Source: Malachius bipustulatus
Lineage: Eukaryota > Arthropoda > Insecta > Coleoptera > Melyridae
Direction: 5' to 3'
Assembly: GCA_910589415.1 (NCBI GenBank)
Contig: OU342634.1
Location: 24,859,144-24,923,143, forward strand
DNA: 64,000 bases
Part shown: one piece after another, positions 1-12,725 of the stretch
How positions within the stretch are numbered: position 1 is the first letter of the stretch
Layout: each line of letters starts with the position of its first letter
The notes under the pieces: model-generated
Told to the model about the DNA's origin: nothing
Database searches by the model: none
The model's input: only the letters and a program-made list of their open reading frames with translations
Position numbers and translations under genes: made by a program

Positions 1-130
1 TTCATTGAAATCTTGCTGCAATATTTCATTGAAATCTTGCTGCAATATTTCATTGAAATATTGCAAGTTTTGGACATTTAGTCGTTGCTGCAATCTTGCT
101 GCAACGTTGCAGATGTTGTGCAATGTTTTG
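1..130. repeat. TTGCTGCAATATT minisatellite, first block
   Basis: A 24-bp unit (TTCATTGAAATCTTGCTGCAATAT-like) is repeated almost perfectly at the very start of the window and then decays into TTGCTGCAA/GTTGCAG variants. The same vocabulary returns at 3,780-4,000. The array is cut by the window edge, so its full length is unknown. Confidence 0.8.
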
Positions 131-227
131 GAAATATTTTCGAAATTTCTGCTTTATCTTTTGCATTTCAAAAGGACTAATAATGCACCACTAGTAATAT
201 TAAGTGATTTAGTAAATGAATAGCCTA

Positions 228-419
228 TTAAATTTCATTAAAATATCCAGAGCGGTATTACAGATATTATGCAAAAATTATTTATTTTTAAAAACTTTAA
301 CACCCTGTATCTCAAAAGTTAAGACTTTTAGGACATACGTCCTTATGAAGTTTTCTTCTTAAAATGGACCAAAAAATCACCCCCTTAAATATTGACATTC
401 AATTACAAAACACCCTGTA
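228..419. mobile_element. Half copy of palindromic element E1
   Basis: This segment matches one arm of the element found complete at 31,182-31,974 and 50,155-50,928, from the ATTTCATTAAAATATCC motif to the terminal CACCCTGTA. Only one arm is present, so it is a truncated copy. The end shows the family terminus with TA. Confidence 0.85.
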
Positions 420-1427
420 TACACAAGAAAATAGTACGATTTTAGCTCTTGATGTGTTTGCCCCCTCCGCTAATGCATCAGGAACGAAATCACCGCGAAA
501 ATCTATCACTTTTTTCCTTATATAATAAATAACTATAATTTACATCCTCAATTATCAATTAATAATAATCAATAATCTAGAGTAAAGTAATTCTATAACT
601 TTAAACTGATTGGTTTGAAATTGAGTAGGTTATAATAATTATTATGAGGTAGATTAAATTTCATGTATCTTTTTTGTTATAATTTTTAATTATAACATTA
701 ATTAGTTACAATACTTTTTTGTAATGATAAAACATGATTTTTATGGTAAATAAACTGTAGATATATAAATAAATAAAATATATCCGATTCCAGATATTTT
801 CAAATTCAGAGTTGGAAATTTTGAATTATGTTGGTATACCTCTTCGAATACTGAGTTTTGTAACTACCTATGACAAGCTAAATTTTTAAAGAAAATGTAT
901 ACTTATAACCAAATTTGACGTCGATTGTATAATATTTTAACTACGTACGCTACACTGCCAAAATAGTAAAATAATATTTGGTTTGAGTATAATAAACTTC
1001 AGACATTGCTCAGAATCCATGCCTGCGCACTCGGTACTAGTTGTTCCAAGCAGTGAAATAAATTAAAATTTGTTTTCTTGTATATAAAAGAGTAAAAAAA
1101 GCATAGTATTAGATTCGCGATAATGGCCATTAAGACTTGATGATGACTTCATAATCGCTCATATAATAAGATACAATTTTTGTAAAATAGAAAAATTATT
1201 CCTAATGGCATATGAGCACAATGGAAGTATTTGAACTTTTTTTTAGCTCAAATCGGCCCTCCATGCAGAGCTTACAACTTTAAGAAAAAATATCACAACT
1301 AACTTGAATTTGAAAACGCCTTGAATGGGATACCTATATTATTATTATTATTATAAAAAGACAACTATTCAAAATTTAAATAGCCAGGTAACTAAATTAT
1401 TATTTATTAATTAAATTATGAAGTAAA
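420..1427. other. AT-rich stretch, no gene seen
   Basis: Both strands are densely interrupted by stops. I see no domain, no splice-flanked open frame and no repeat shared with the rest of the window. Confidence 0.5.
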
Positions 1428-2396
1428 TTATTCACTATCGTTGGGAGGCTCCTGTGAGGGACCCACTATTTTCCTATTCGTCTCCCTGCTGTTCCTCAGA
1501 GTGGCCTGTGCCAGCCATTTTGAAATAGCACTGGTGATTGCATCATCTGTTGCATCTTTTATGTGCAGACGAACAGTTTCTAAGGAAAAATAAAGTATTT
1601 TTTAAATAGTAATCAAGTTAAATGACAGGAAAATGTGTATATGTATTTATTAATTCTCTATGACTCACTTGCTATGACTTGGTAGACTCTTCTAAACTCT
1701 TTAAAAGGCCTCTTCTTTTTGAATCCAGCCCAACTAAATTCTTGGACCAATGCATTTTTGAGTAGTTTCTTCAAAATTCCGTAGACTATAAAATTTAGAT
1801 TGGTTCCCCCAACTCTTCTTAAAAAAACGACCTGGAAAACAGATTAATACGGTTATCAAGGAACACTTGACAAAATACAAGCATTTTCACGTTCGCTTTA
1901 ACAATTTTTTCCGAACAGAAAATTATATAATATTTTACTTATTATTAAATCTACGTATAAGTTCTATACAACTTCTATTACATACCATCTTTTGAGAATA
2001 ATTTGAATCAGATAAGTTTGATTCAAATTAGCTACAATTTTCAGCGGAAAGTTGTTAAAATCATCCTCGGTGGATGATTCCTCTACTGCATTGTGACTGT
2101 GAGTGGCCGCCTTCTGCTGTAGCTATAATAATGCATCCAGTCGAAGTTCAATTTGATTGATGCTTTTGATAATTCTGTTCAATTTAAAAATTACTTGCGT
2201 CTGAAATTCTGTAAAAATATAATAGTTCAATAAATAATTAAACATGGCAAAATCATTATAGACTCACGTGATGAAGTGGTGTCTTCTCCAATTCTGTTCA
2301 CGGAGACAGAGGATGACCTGCCCCTGCTGTCAAATTGTTTTGATGAATGAAACAATTCATCAGTAGGTGTGACTGTGCTGCTGTTTTAAACTTAAC
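1428..2396 (-). pseudogene. DUF4806-domain gene remnant, four exons
   Basis: Four exons can be traced on the minus strand with GT/AG borders: 2268-2396, 1986-2208, 1669-1831 and 1428-1579, ending in TAA at 1428-1430. The last two encode a block typical of the insect DUF4806 domain: FLRRVGG, then GILKKLLKNALV and SWAGFKKKRPFKE, then IKDATDDAI with KWLAQATLRN. Intron phases agree at each junction I could check. Two lesions argue for a pseudogene: an in-frame TAG at 2123-2125 in exon two, and a shift of reading frame between about 2003 and 2035, before the SNYSQKM residues that lead into FLRRVGG. The exon at 2268-2396 also has TAA codons near its start in the frame that joins downstream, so the true 5' end was not found. 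DUF4806 proteins are common in insects, often as multicopy uncharacterised proteins; their function is unknown. A sequencing error at either lesion could make this a live gene. Confidence 0.7.
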
Positions 2397-3775
2397 CTGG
2401 CAAAAGAAAGACCTTATTGTTAAAAAAATATAAATTAAAAAATTATCTAGGTTACTTACCTTTATTGTAGAAACGATGTATGAGGGTTTACTCGAACTCA
2501 GTCAGTTTACAAGGATAAGATATTGTATTAAGGTAATACGACTAATTCAGGTAGAACTCAAAAAGACACCTTGAAGAGAAAACGTGGTAGGTATTTTACG
2601 TGGTCGACTGCGATTACCGAATGATTACACAATACACAAAAATAGAACTGCACAGGCACTGTTAACTGAAACACTCGAACTGTCGATGTATAAGGATTTG
2701 GGGTAGTTCAGAGAATCCTTGAGCTCAGCTCACCCACAGAAGAACTCTTTATACCTAGCTTGCTTAGCTCATTATCTCATTAGCACAGAACCCACAATTC
2801 ATTAGTTTCTCATTACGATCATTAGTTACTCATTACGGTCATTAGTTTCTCATTAACCTCATTACGATCATTAGTTTCTTATTTAGTGTTTTGTTTTGAT
2901 GAGATGAGGGTGAATTGGGTGAAAGCAAAGTGAACGGTGAATGGAATGGAATGGTGAATGCGAAGAGAAGAGAAAAAACATGAAGAAAGAACAGAAACAG
3001 AAGATGGTTGTTAGTTAGTTTTGTCGTTGAAGGGACAAGGAAGAGAACATAACAGAACACCAGTAACCAATCACTCCCCAAAACCACAAAAGACGGTCAC
3101 GCATGGTCACATGCGCAGTGCGAGCTTGCAATCTAATGGATTTGGCGGGTCAAAAGTGTATCCTAATTGCCGATTTAAAAACATTTAAAAATAGATTTGG
3201 GTTTATGATTTTCATCAAAGCAGAAATTCCGTTACACATATATTTGGAAGAAAATAAAAAGAAGTAATATAATAAAATGAAAATGTAGTATCTATATGGT
3301 TTAATCAATTATTGTTTTAATTTAAAATGTATATTTCAATCGAGAAAGAAATTCAAAATTCATCATTATTTAAATCCAAGGAAATTATGTTTTATATTAA
3401 TATGACATAAATGCAAACAGACTGGACTTTTTAAACGCTACTATTATTGGTAGAGGTACTAACTATAATAAATGCATGCACACCTGGACAATTTTAAAAA
3501 ATCGAACACCTTCGAGATTTTCGAATTTAAAAAGTAATTTTTTTTCTATTAATTTTTTTAATCAAACTAATCAACTAATAGTCTATCAATGGGATTTAAC
3601 AATAATCGCAACTGATTTACCTAATATTATATATATTCCAAAAGCTCAAAAGTCTATAATTGATTTTTATCATGAATTTTTCTTGAATTATCGAAGTTTT
3701 TTACTGTCCGGATTTTTTCTCCAGCAGTGTATATAGTAATAATATACACGCTTACTTTTAATATCTATACATTTA
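2397..3775. other. Non-coding stretch with short CATTAGTTTCTCATTACG repeats
   Basis: About four diverged copies of a 20-bp unit (CATTAGTTTCTCATTACGAT) lie at 2797-2880, followed by a purine-rich segment to 3,060. The short open frames here show no domain or coding bias. It could be the 5' region of the DUF4806 gene on the minus strand, but I see no start. Confidence 0.45.
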
Positions 3776-4005
3776 TTATAGACATTTGAAATATTTCAGC
3801 AATATTGCAGAAATGTTGCAGAGCAACATTGCAGAGCAATATTTCTGAAACATGTCTGAAGTATTTTCATTGCGTTCAGCAATATTGCAGCAATATTGCA
3901 GAGCAACATTGCAGAGCAATATTTCTGCAATATTGCTGCAATATTTCAATTGCGTATGCAAGATTGCAACGTTGCTGCAACATTGCTGCAATATTTTGTG
4001 CTGTG
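3776..4005. repeat. TTGCAGAGCAA/TGCAATATT minisatellite, second block
   Basis: Imperfect repeats of GCAGAGCAACATT, GCAGAGCAATATT and TTGCTGCAATATT fill this segment on both strands, because the unit is nearly self-complementary. It is the same family as at 1-130. The open frames on both strands here are repeat artefacts, rich in Cys, Asn, Ile and Ala. Confidence 0.8.
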
Positions 4006-7000
4006 TGGGATAACACGAATAGAAATCGAGGAATCCTCTTTCAGTGGGTATTAAAAACATAATTACGCGGGTTTATAGGATCACGAAGCTGTAGACTTTA
4101 GTATTAGGTATTAGGTATAATTTTTATCTCGATATCTAACGTAGTTACTGATAAAAAGCGTCTTGGTATAGACATACGAACGGCAGCGTGATCTTAGTAC
4201 CTCATAACTGTCTGCTGATGGGCCTGGGTGCATTTTTTGTCCTTAAGGTTCGCTTATTACCTTTAAGTAAGCGAACAAGTAGGTAGAAATCCCTCTTTTT
4301 ATTGTTAAATTATCCTCTAACGCAGCAAAAGTCTACCATTTTTCAAGAATACGCGGACTTAATAACAAATTATGCGAGTTTTTGGACAGTTGTACGTTCA
4401 TGGAAAATCTGACGTTTTTGAAGTTAAATTTGACATTCCCAACTTTTTATGAGAATGAGAATGCGCTACCCTAGTAAGCGTTTGTGTCGGTAATCCAGGT
4501 TCCCTAGTGTTACCAGTTACCATTCTGTGGTATTTACCGACAGACGGGTATATGATGAATATTAGAATTATTACTATAATGTTAAATTTCTGAGAGAAGA
4601 ACCTAAACCTAATCCTAATCAATGACCTGACTTATAGATCAGTTTCAGTTCATCTCTATTGAAAAATATAATATTGTTAAAATGCAGCTAATTCCCACTG
4701 TTGTGCCAAACTACGTAAACTACGTAAAATTACTGCAACAAATATAATAATAATTGAAATAAACTATTATTGTCAGGCAACACAGGACAACTATAACATG
4801 ACTATCACCAATCTCTAACCTTGTTGAGTGCATGCGCATTATTGTCCTAATCTTGGATACCACTTAATTATGTACCTATTTATCTCGATCTTTGTGAGTT
4901 ATTTTACAAATTTTCAGTCGAAATTCAATTTTATTATAAATAGAATAGAACCATATTATTTTTCTGCATTCCATAAAACTATCCATGATAATATTCTTCT
5001 AAAATAAGTAAACCTCGTTACTTAAGTATAGTCGTAAATAAAGTTTAGTATTCAACTCGCTCATTAAATCTATTATATCCACTTGGATAATACAGTATTC
5101 CCAGCGCCAGAGGCTCGTCTCCTTTAAAATTATACACTCAAATTGCATACACTATTATAGCTCGGTGTAAATAAATACAGAAAAATGTACCTTCTAAATA
5201 AAATAGGGAATTTAAGATTTACGCGAGTAATTCGAGATGCTAAGCTGAAATAACAAAGAAAAGTTAGGGAACCGCCCATCAAAAAGCACACACAATGCTG
5301 AATAATGTGTGCAGACTTAATTTCGAGCATCGGCGCTATTTCCGCATGCTATTTCTGCACAGATTTATAGTTGTTTTATTTTCTATTTATGCGGGGAATA
5401 TCGCATAATAGTAAAACTAGCTTAGTTGCTTGGACAAAATAGATATAAATAGGTATAGGTATGCGTTGTAAGAGAATAATAATTATTAAGATTACCTCGT
5501 AAAGGGAGAATTATTATTGTACTTAGTGTATATGTATTGTGTTACATGTAAGTACATGTAAGTTAGGTAATAATAATAAAAAAAAATTGATTGTACCAAA
5601 CAACGCGATCTCTCAGAAGAGTCAAGGTTGACAAAAAATAAATAATAATATAATCATACATTGTATGCTTCCTCTGGCCATTAAATTAAATACAATCACG
5701 CCACATGAATGGAAAGCTAAAAAAGAACGACGCCCGACAAAGGAAACGTGAATTAAATTAATTGTTTCTTACTGGGGTTCATCCGATACCCTTGTGAGTA
5801 TGTATGTCTGCATGACGCCTTCACAGAGACGACCGTACGAGTAAAACACAATCACCCGGCTAAACTAAACTAAGTAGACATTACAAAACACAAACTCCAA
5901 CCGAAACGACGTACTCCACCGCGAACTATTACTACTTTTCTAAAAATAAAGGCGAACCGTGAAACTCGGAAGCGCGTCTTACAACAGAGGACAGGGAAAA
6001 TAAACATTCGGTATAAACAGCGAACGCCCACCCTAATTATTAGTAGATATTACTCGCATCACATGAATGCCGGTATGCGTTGATTCTTTTTTGCCTCGGT
6101 GCTGGTACTGATGGTGATGTTGCAAGAACGGTTATTTCCGGATTGAGGGGGAAGGAAAGAGGTGTTTGAAAAACTGGCGTCCGACGTCCATGAATCACGT
6201 ACCTACACGTAACAATAATATTTATCAAAAATGTCTGCACGATCGTGAAGATTTTAACGATCGGATCGAGGATATCCGGAAGTTGGAAAGGAAAGAAGCA
6301 CTGCAGAAATCATGCAACTCCTGTCTCGATCTCGTTCTTCCGGTCCAACATCGTAGGTGTTGGTTTTCCGCGTTACTTAATCATCAAGTTTGATGGAGCA
6401 AAAAACAATCAAATTTTTTGAACAAAAATAAAGTTAACGACACAACTCGAATGGTCTCATGAAGACAGAGAGCGGTGTTTCGGTGCCGTTTCAGCTCATC
6501 AACTTGCCATATCATCACCTCTCCTGGTGTGTTATTTCGCATCACTGTTGCATGAAATTGAGAAAAACGTGACAAAACCACTCAATAATGAACATATCAA
6601 AGTGTAAAAAATCCCAACCATTCTAATATGGAAAAAAGGGTCAGTTCATCTGTCCATTTCTAAACCAAATAATTACAATTGAAACGTTTATCAGGCGTAG
6701 CTCAATAAATATTCATATACACATGACATCTTCCATCGTCGCCGTAGGTAACATAACTGTATATGACTGATAATGTCAATAAAGCCGTCAGAATCAGACG
6801 GGCTCGATGTCACTATCACCGGTGCTTTGTCTCACGGCAAGGTTAAAATGGTTCCAAACAATGTCAACTCGTACTTGCTCCCGCATACGAACATAACATT
6901 CTCTAAGCATTTTTGTAAAATCTCGGGAATTAATTGATTGAATATGATATATTCCAGAAATGATTTTATTCCCTTGTAATCTCAGCCAATAATCCCACGT

Positions 7001-8899
7001 TTTCGGGCTGGCTCATTTATCCAAGGCCATATTTTTTGAAGCATTGTTTGTAACAGCATGATAGGTCCAGTTTTTTAAATGACCAATGCCTTTATTTCGA
7101 GCAGTCGACGGTTTCTCCCTTTCGGCTGATTGATGTTGGTAACGTCTGTAGCCGACGACTGTTTCTAAGACAACGATGACCCCAGACCCGTGTCCAAATT
7201 CGGCAGAACTGAAGCAAACCAACTTTCAAAGCGTCCAGATCTTCGTGGTAACCTCCCGTTGCTTCGATTCGAATATTAAAGCGCCACCTTCAAGAAAACC
7301 ACAAATGTTGACAAATGACTGTTCGTCACATTAACGACTTATCAGAGATTTAGAACAAAAGTGACCTTCGTTTGGCCAGAAGTCAATTTTACGATATTCG
7401 AACTTTTATTGGGGGATCTTTTCAAGTTGCCGTTCTGTAACAGAATTGTTTGTGTAGCAGTTTGTGTTCCAGATAAATTCGTAGCACTTTCTCTGAGACC
7501 ATTGAAAACGAGTTTTATCACACCATTTCCACACCTTTTTACACATTACAACTTTTACAGGCACGTGACAATATTCGAGATCGCTTTCCTGAAATTTCAT
7601 ACCATCACTTAGTCCACGCAAGTCGGGATATATAAAGCTGCTTGCGGAAATGGCAGTTATTGAGTCTTGAACTAGTGAAACGCTGCGATTACGCGCGAAT
7701 AAATTAAATATATCGAGTATAAATTACTGTATTATTAAATATCGAAATAAATATTAGTTGTTAATTAGTGTTGAAATAAATCAGAGGTGACAGGTGCTTC
7801 CGGCCAATGTGATGGAGGGGCATGTCAGCGGATTGCGGCGGGAGAATTGCATCCTGAATTTGAGCTTCTTTCCTAACCCCTTTTCAACATTATTTTTAAG
7901 CTTTTAAAGCAAATAAATAATCAGATATTTATTAATAAATAATTAACTAATCGAGTCTGAATTTACTTTAGATATAAGCGAGTCTTTCAAAGGAAAATCC
8001 GGTAAAATATTTATTATCAGTAGATAAAAGACGACAAATCTACCATTAAGGTTTTACTACAGTTATCGAAGACCTCAAAACATGGTTGGAAAACTTGATA
8101 AAGACGATTTTAAGCAAGCAGACAGGAAGGAGTTCAGTACTGGAAAAATCAAGAACAACCAACGGGACGTGATAATTTTTTTCAACAATGAGCACGACGT
8201 CATTCTCTATTGTACATGTGGTTTTAAAAATAATCTGGATGAGGGAATATCTGCAATTACAATAATAATTATTACACACAGGATACAGACAAGCCATCAC
8301 GTAATAATTATTCTAACGTCACGCACAGTTTAATGGTTTTCTTTATGAAATTTGAGACACCGTTGCGAAACGTTTTCGAGAGAATACACATTCTCAGAGG
8401 AGGCTATTAAAATCGAGATTAATATTTCATCGCGTAATTAACTATTATTAGGCCCTTGAAACTGATTTGTAAGGACGCATTATTTACTCTTCAAACGTCT
8501 TCTATAAATAGTACTTATCAACAGAACGAGGAACCCGATTCGTTATTCTCCGCGCAGCTTGAAACTTTAAAATTACACTAAACTTTTTAGTTAATTCATA
8601 AAAATCACATCGCCATACATGTGAAAAGATGCCAGTGATGCAAGGATGTCAAATTAGATGTTATTAATTATTGTAAATTCTCCATGTTTTTCCGATTTTC
8701 CATGAACTTTATTGTAACCACCGAAAAAAACATGCATAGTTCTTCACCGGTTCACCTGTACTTTCACAAAAATTTCATAGAACGAGATCGATGCCTTTGC
8801 AGGTCAGTGACTTGGACAACTCCTGAGGAGGGAGTGGCAATCACTAATATGACCATTTTCAGTGTCACTTTTTTTTTAAAGCTTTTGAAAGCGTTTTGA
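4006..8899. other. Long stretch without a supported gene
   Basis: No domain is recognisable. A CpG-containing, less AT-rich island at about 5,690-6,440 includes an open minus-strand frame at 6,062-6,210 that could be an exon, with several frames open and none clearly better. A similar but weaker island lies at 7,000-7,300. A small hairpin (TTCGCTTA with TAAGCGAA) sits at about 4,249-4,274. These islands may be promoter or untranslated exon sequence of unseen genes. Confidence 0.4.
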
Positions 8900-8904
8900 T
8901 CATA

Positions 8905-9850
8905 ATTTTTCTGTGAAGCCGAAAGTAAATTTCTCCTTGACATCAGAAGTGGGATCATGAACAACTTGTGTCCAGGTGCCGTGTGTCAACCGAACAAGAC
9001 GACTGCAGCCGATGTCCCATGACTGTATGATGTCCCATCATACTAAAATAGTCCATGGTAAACTCCCTGCGAAGTGTCAAAAAAATAAAAAAAATAAAAC
9101 GGGGGAAAGGCGATAAGGAAAACGATAAAGGCAGTCAAAACAACCAGAGATCAGTGATTTGATAATAATTTTATGGTAAAATTTATTACAGAAACTGACC
9201 CCGTTTTAATCAAATATCCGTAGGTAGTAATTTTTGGAAATGATTTATTTTTTTATAAGTTTTTTTGTTAATAATTAATGTTATTGTTTCCGTGGCAGCT
9301 GGCTTGAGATGGTTGGCCTGGCTCAAATCGTTCTCATAATTATTATTCACCGAAGCCGAAATTATATGTCACCATGACATCAGAAGTGGGATCATACTAC
9401 ATCTATGAAGAGTATTGATGAAAATGTCCTCTCAACCGAACAAGACGAGAAAGCTGCGACCGCAGACGATGTCTCATGACCTTAAAAGAGTCCATCACAA
9501 GAGTATTCTCCGCTACCAGAAAAACCCCCTTCGAAGAGTCCCGGAAAAGCATTCGATCATGGGAAAGGCGATAAGGGGAAAGACAAGAACAGTCAAATAA
9601 CCAATCCCGTTAACAATTTTTGTAAAGGATTTAAATTTTAAAAAGTTTTTTTGTAATGGTATCTCACAGTAAGATCTGACCTGGGTTGGTTGCGGATTGC
9701 GGTAACAACCTCCGGAGCGAATATGAAGAACGGGGAAGAACCAGGAAGAAGAGACCCAGGTGCTTGGGGATCTATTTATTCATGACGGTTATCAATTTGA
9801 CAGCACTGCCACAGTATGCAACATCAGAAGTAGGATAAATAGGCTCAGAT
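8905..9850. repeat. Diverged tandem repeat, period about 440 bp
   Basis: The motif ACATCAGAAGTGGGATCAT recurs at about 8,939, 9,378 and, altered, 9,821. The first two copies share flanks: GAAGCCGAAA before it, and CAACCGAACAAGACGA and GGGAAAGGCGATAAGG after it. Copies are diverged with indels. The 61-codon open frame at 9,415-9,600 lies inside the second unit and is not matched by an intact frame in the first, so I do not call it a gene. Confidence 0.6.
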
Positions 9851-10467
9851 CAGTTTTAAATGTGATTTTTTGTAAGCTATAATCGGGAAGAATAACTATA
9901 CACTAGTGCGCGAAGAAAGATCCCATTTCCAGAACGTTAATCCCCAACACCAAGATTAGCAAGGCATAATGAGGCTAGTGTAGCTCTAAGTTTAGTAATT
10001 ACAGCTGCTACAATAAAAAAAGAAAGATCGTGAAATTTTCTTATACCTGGAAAGGGCTGGAGCTGGAAGTGCTTGAACCTGAGAGATGCATTAAAAAGTC
10101 AAGTAGTCGTCCGAAGTCTAGTGCGTACATTGAAGTGGAAAACGACTTATTGTAATTATTATGAAAACTGACTGCTTATGAAGAGTTGTAAGCAAAAGTA
10201 GGAAGGTAGAAATACCGTCGAGTTTAGAAACACTTGAGAAATGAGTGTTTTGTCGATTTAACAAAAAATAAGAGTACACAACGTAGGGTAATTATGTCCC
10301 ATTCTTGTCCGGTTGCGAATAAATTTGTGAAGCACTCTAGACAGATTTGAGTCATTATTTTCTCAAAAATAGGAAAGAAAGGGTTGTACGTTTCCAACAT
10401 TTTATACCGAGACCGTTGTTAGACTCTTCTGATGATTTTTTTGCGACTTTATGAGATTTTTCGACAG

Positions 10468-10589
10468 TAAAACTCGTGAAACTAAATCTGGGAGCTTCGA
10501 AGGAAGTGATCTTGATTTCTTGTCAAGGAGGGTGGAATCATCACCAGTATCACTCGCACCTCAGGTTACCATCAACGAGTTTAAGAGAG
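10468..10589 (+). CDS. Internal coding exon of an unidentified gene
   Basis: The segment between the acceptor TTTTTCGACAG and the donor GAGAG|GTAGGT has one frame open throughout, giving 40 codons plus one base at each end. Residues include KTRETKSGSFEGSDLDFLSR and SLAPQVTINEFKR, a soluble, Ser-rich segment without membrane helices. Composition is clearly less AT-rich than the flanking DNA. I do not recognise the protein and found no phase-compatible partner exon nearby, so introns are probably long. It lies on the strand opposite to the exon at 11.1 kb, so the two belong to different genes or one is spurious. Confidence 0.5.
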
Positions 10590-11098
10590 GTAGGTTCTGA
10601 TGGCTGTTGGAGTTGACGTCAAAAAAAGGGGCATATTTGATATTGCTGTAAATATTTTAAGGGTAAATGTGAGCAGGATTTTATATTTTTGGATAAGCAA
10701 TTGCGTGATAAATTTCTAGATTAGAGTCGTCTGATTTTTTTATTATCAACGTCATAATTTCAAATAGAATTTGAAAATTTCTGGAATGACTTGTTGAATT
10801 TATGGATATTTGTGATATGGACATTTTACACAAAGAGGGGTGTGGTACTGGTGCTTGTGCTAATGCTACTCCTGCTGTCATCAAAAAACTCAAAACATTA
10901 ATTAATAATAATTACAAAGAAATTTCATCGTCAGCGCCAACAATGCCAGTTTTGAGCGAAAAATTATTTGTTTTACTAAAGTTCGGCCCAGATTGAGTTG
11001 CTATTATTCAGGTAGGATTCAAGGAAAGATTACCGAATCAGAATAGAACTGAATTGACTGACAAGCGAGAAGCGATTGTAAAATGTTTCAGAATATAC

Positions 11099-11259
11099 CT
11101 TTTATCAGGTTTGGGTTGGACCTTTCTCAACTCCATTTCCTTGATAGAGGCGTTGCTCTTCTCAATGTCGCTTCCGTGGGTCCTTGACACAGGAAGCGTC
11201 GCCATGTTGTCCACCGACTCCACCTCAACAGTTGAAACCTTCACTTCACCCCCGACCAT
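11099..11259 (-). CDS. Probable first coding exon of an unidentified gene
   Basis: An ATG at 11,257-11,259 opens a frame of 53 codons that runs to a good donor (AAAAG|GTATATTC), leaving two bases of the next codon. The peptide begins MVGGEVKVSTVEVESVDN and ends RKVQPKPDK; it is hydrophilic, with no signal peptide or membrane helix. CpG and GC content exceed the surroundings, as expected near a promoter. In-frame stops lie just upstream of the ATG, supporting it as the start. Downstream exons would lie at lower coordinates and were not found. I do not recognise the family. Confidence 0.5.
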
Positions 11260-11288
11260 TTTCGAATAATACTATCTACACCTCCAAA

Positions 11289-11453
11289 CTATACCGAAAT
11301 AGGTACTACTACTTCTTCGTTGCTCCCACAATCACAATCCATTGAACTGATTAAATCGTCGATGTCTTTAGGCCGGAATCGGATCGATCTGGTCAGGGAC
11401 GATGGTTTCTCGCGTACTACATCCTCCCGGGAGAATCGGAAGATAAGCTCGAC
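11289..11453 (-). CDS. Possible coding segment upstream of the 11.1-kb exon
   Basis: A minus-strand frame stays open between an in-frame TGA at 11,454-11,456 and a TAG at 11,289-11,291. It encodes basic then acidic stretches such as SIRFRPKDIDDLISSMDCD. The opposite strand also has an open frame here, starting MLPQSQSIELIK, and I cannot decide between them. On the minus strand this would be an upstream ORF or a separate exon 5' of the 11.1-kb coding exon. Confidence 0.3.
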   Translation of the reverse strand, partial: VELIFRFSREDVVREKPSSLTRSIRFRPKDIDDLISSMDCDCGSNEEVVVPISV

Positions 11454-12307
11454 TCACATTACATTTTCATTGAGGCTTGAAAAGTTGAATCACTGGGAGT
11501 GATGTGGGAAGAAATCGCTTATTTTTAGGATTTTCTAGTTGAACCTACGAGCTTCCGCGTACAAAACGGGAGACTAAAATCGCCAGGACGCATCTTGTGT
11601 AGGAGGGATGCTGCAGGGAGTCACGTGTTACGGTAGATTCACCCCTATTGGATGCTAGAACTGCCCGGGATTTCGACCTAGTGACCCCTCATGACCTCTC
11701 GTTACTTAACACCCCTATTTTTATTCTCTATTCTATTAGATAATCGAAAGTTTTTATATTTTTTTATATTTATTTATTATTAATGTTTATGCCACCACTA
11801 GAAACTTGGATTGAGTAAATTATTTTTAATTAATTTTGTGACAAATCGATCTTTAATCGAGGTCGCGATTGTGTGTTTTTTTAATCAATAAATTATTACG
11901 ATGATACCCTAACGATGGTAAACAGAATGAATTCTCGAGTAATAATCGGGAATAAAATATCCGAAGAGGGTGAGGGAGTGTGTAAAGTAGCAAGGACTGA
12001 GCGATCAATACCTCCCCTCTTTATCCTTGTGGAAGGGATGCTGGGCTGAACTGGCTTCTGAAATTCTAATATCAACTCCGTTATTGCGTTTCAAAGGATT
12101 TTTTTATTAAGAGGCTTCATTTCGTGAAACAAAACTCGCATTTCTTTTAAACTTATAAAAAAAGTCTTTTCCTTGACTGAGTTCCGAGTTCGACATGAAC
12201 GCTTCCTTCAAAGTCTTATCCATTTCTATATTGAATTACTGTAGGACGGATAAAATAAAATGAGCAAAATTGAAACGGAAATAAAAAATTACGATTCTTT
12301 TTATTTT
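11454..12307. other. No gene seen
   Basis: AT-rich sequence with frequent stops in all frames, and no repeat recognised elsewhere in the window. Confidence 0.4.
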
Positions 12308-12615
12308 TACACCCAAGTCAAGCTGGCTGCGCTTCGTCAGGCCACGCTTTAGGACTTTGAGAGAATAATTTTTAGGATTTTTTTTCTTTACTTACGGTTT
12401 AAAAAAATTGAAAATATTTGCTTTGTTAATAATAATTTTATCTTCCATTTTTTCTTAATAAAAAGTCATCGTAAAATGAAAAAATCATAATTATTGGAAC
12501 ACCACGGCTAGTTTGAGAATTTCCACTTAAAGTAAAAGTTAAGAAAAAAATCTAAAAATTATTCCAAGTCCCTGGCGAAAAGTGTCACTGGCCGAAGCGT
12601 GGCTAACTCGACTCG
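12308..12615. repeat. Imperfect 300-bp inverted repeat
   Basis: The left arm (CCACGCTT...AATAATTTTTAGGATTTTTTT) pairs with the right arm (AAAAAATCTAAAAATTATT...GAAGCGTGG), with an AT-rich loop between. It is too diverged to say whether it belongs to the TACAGGGTG palindromes. Confidence 0.55.
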
Positions 12616-12725
12616 GGTTATTTTATACAGCGCCAGTCATTAAATGGAAAACACAATCATTACTCTTGAGGTCGTTTAAGATGTTGGAATAATACAAGTG
12701 GGATTATTTACGGGAATTTATTATT

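Noticed and set aside
3776..4062. Overlapping ORFs on both strands rich in Cys and Asn
   Set aside because: They are read-outs of a nearly self-complementary minisatellite.
8905..9850. Possible CRISPR-like or regularly spaced array
   Set aside because: Only three diverged copies with a 440-bp period and no uniform spacer; ordinary tandem duplication in a eukaryotic genome.
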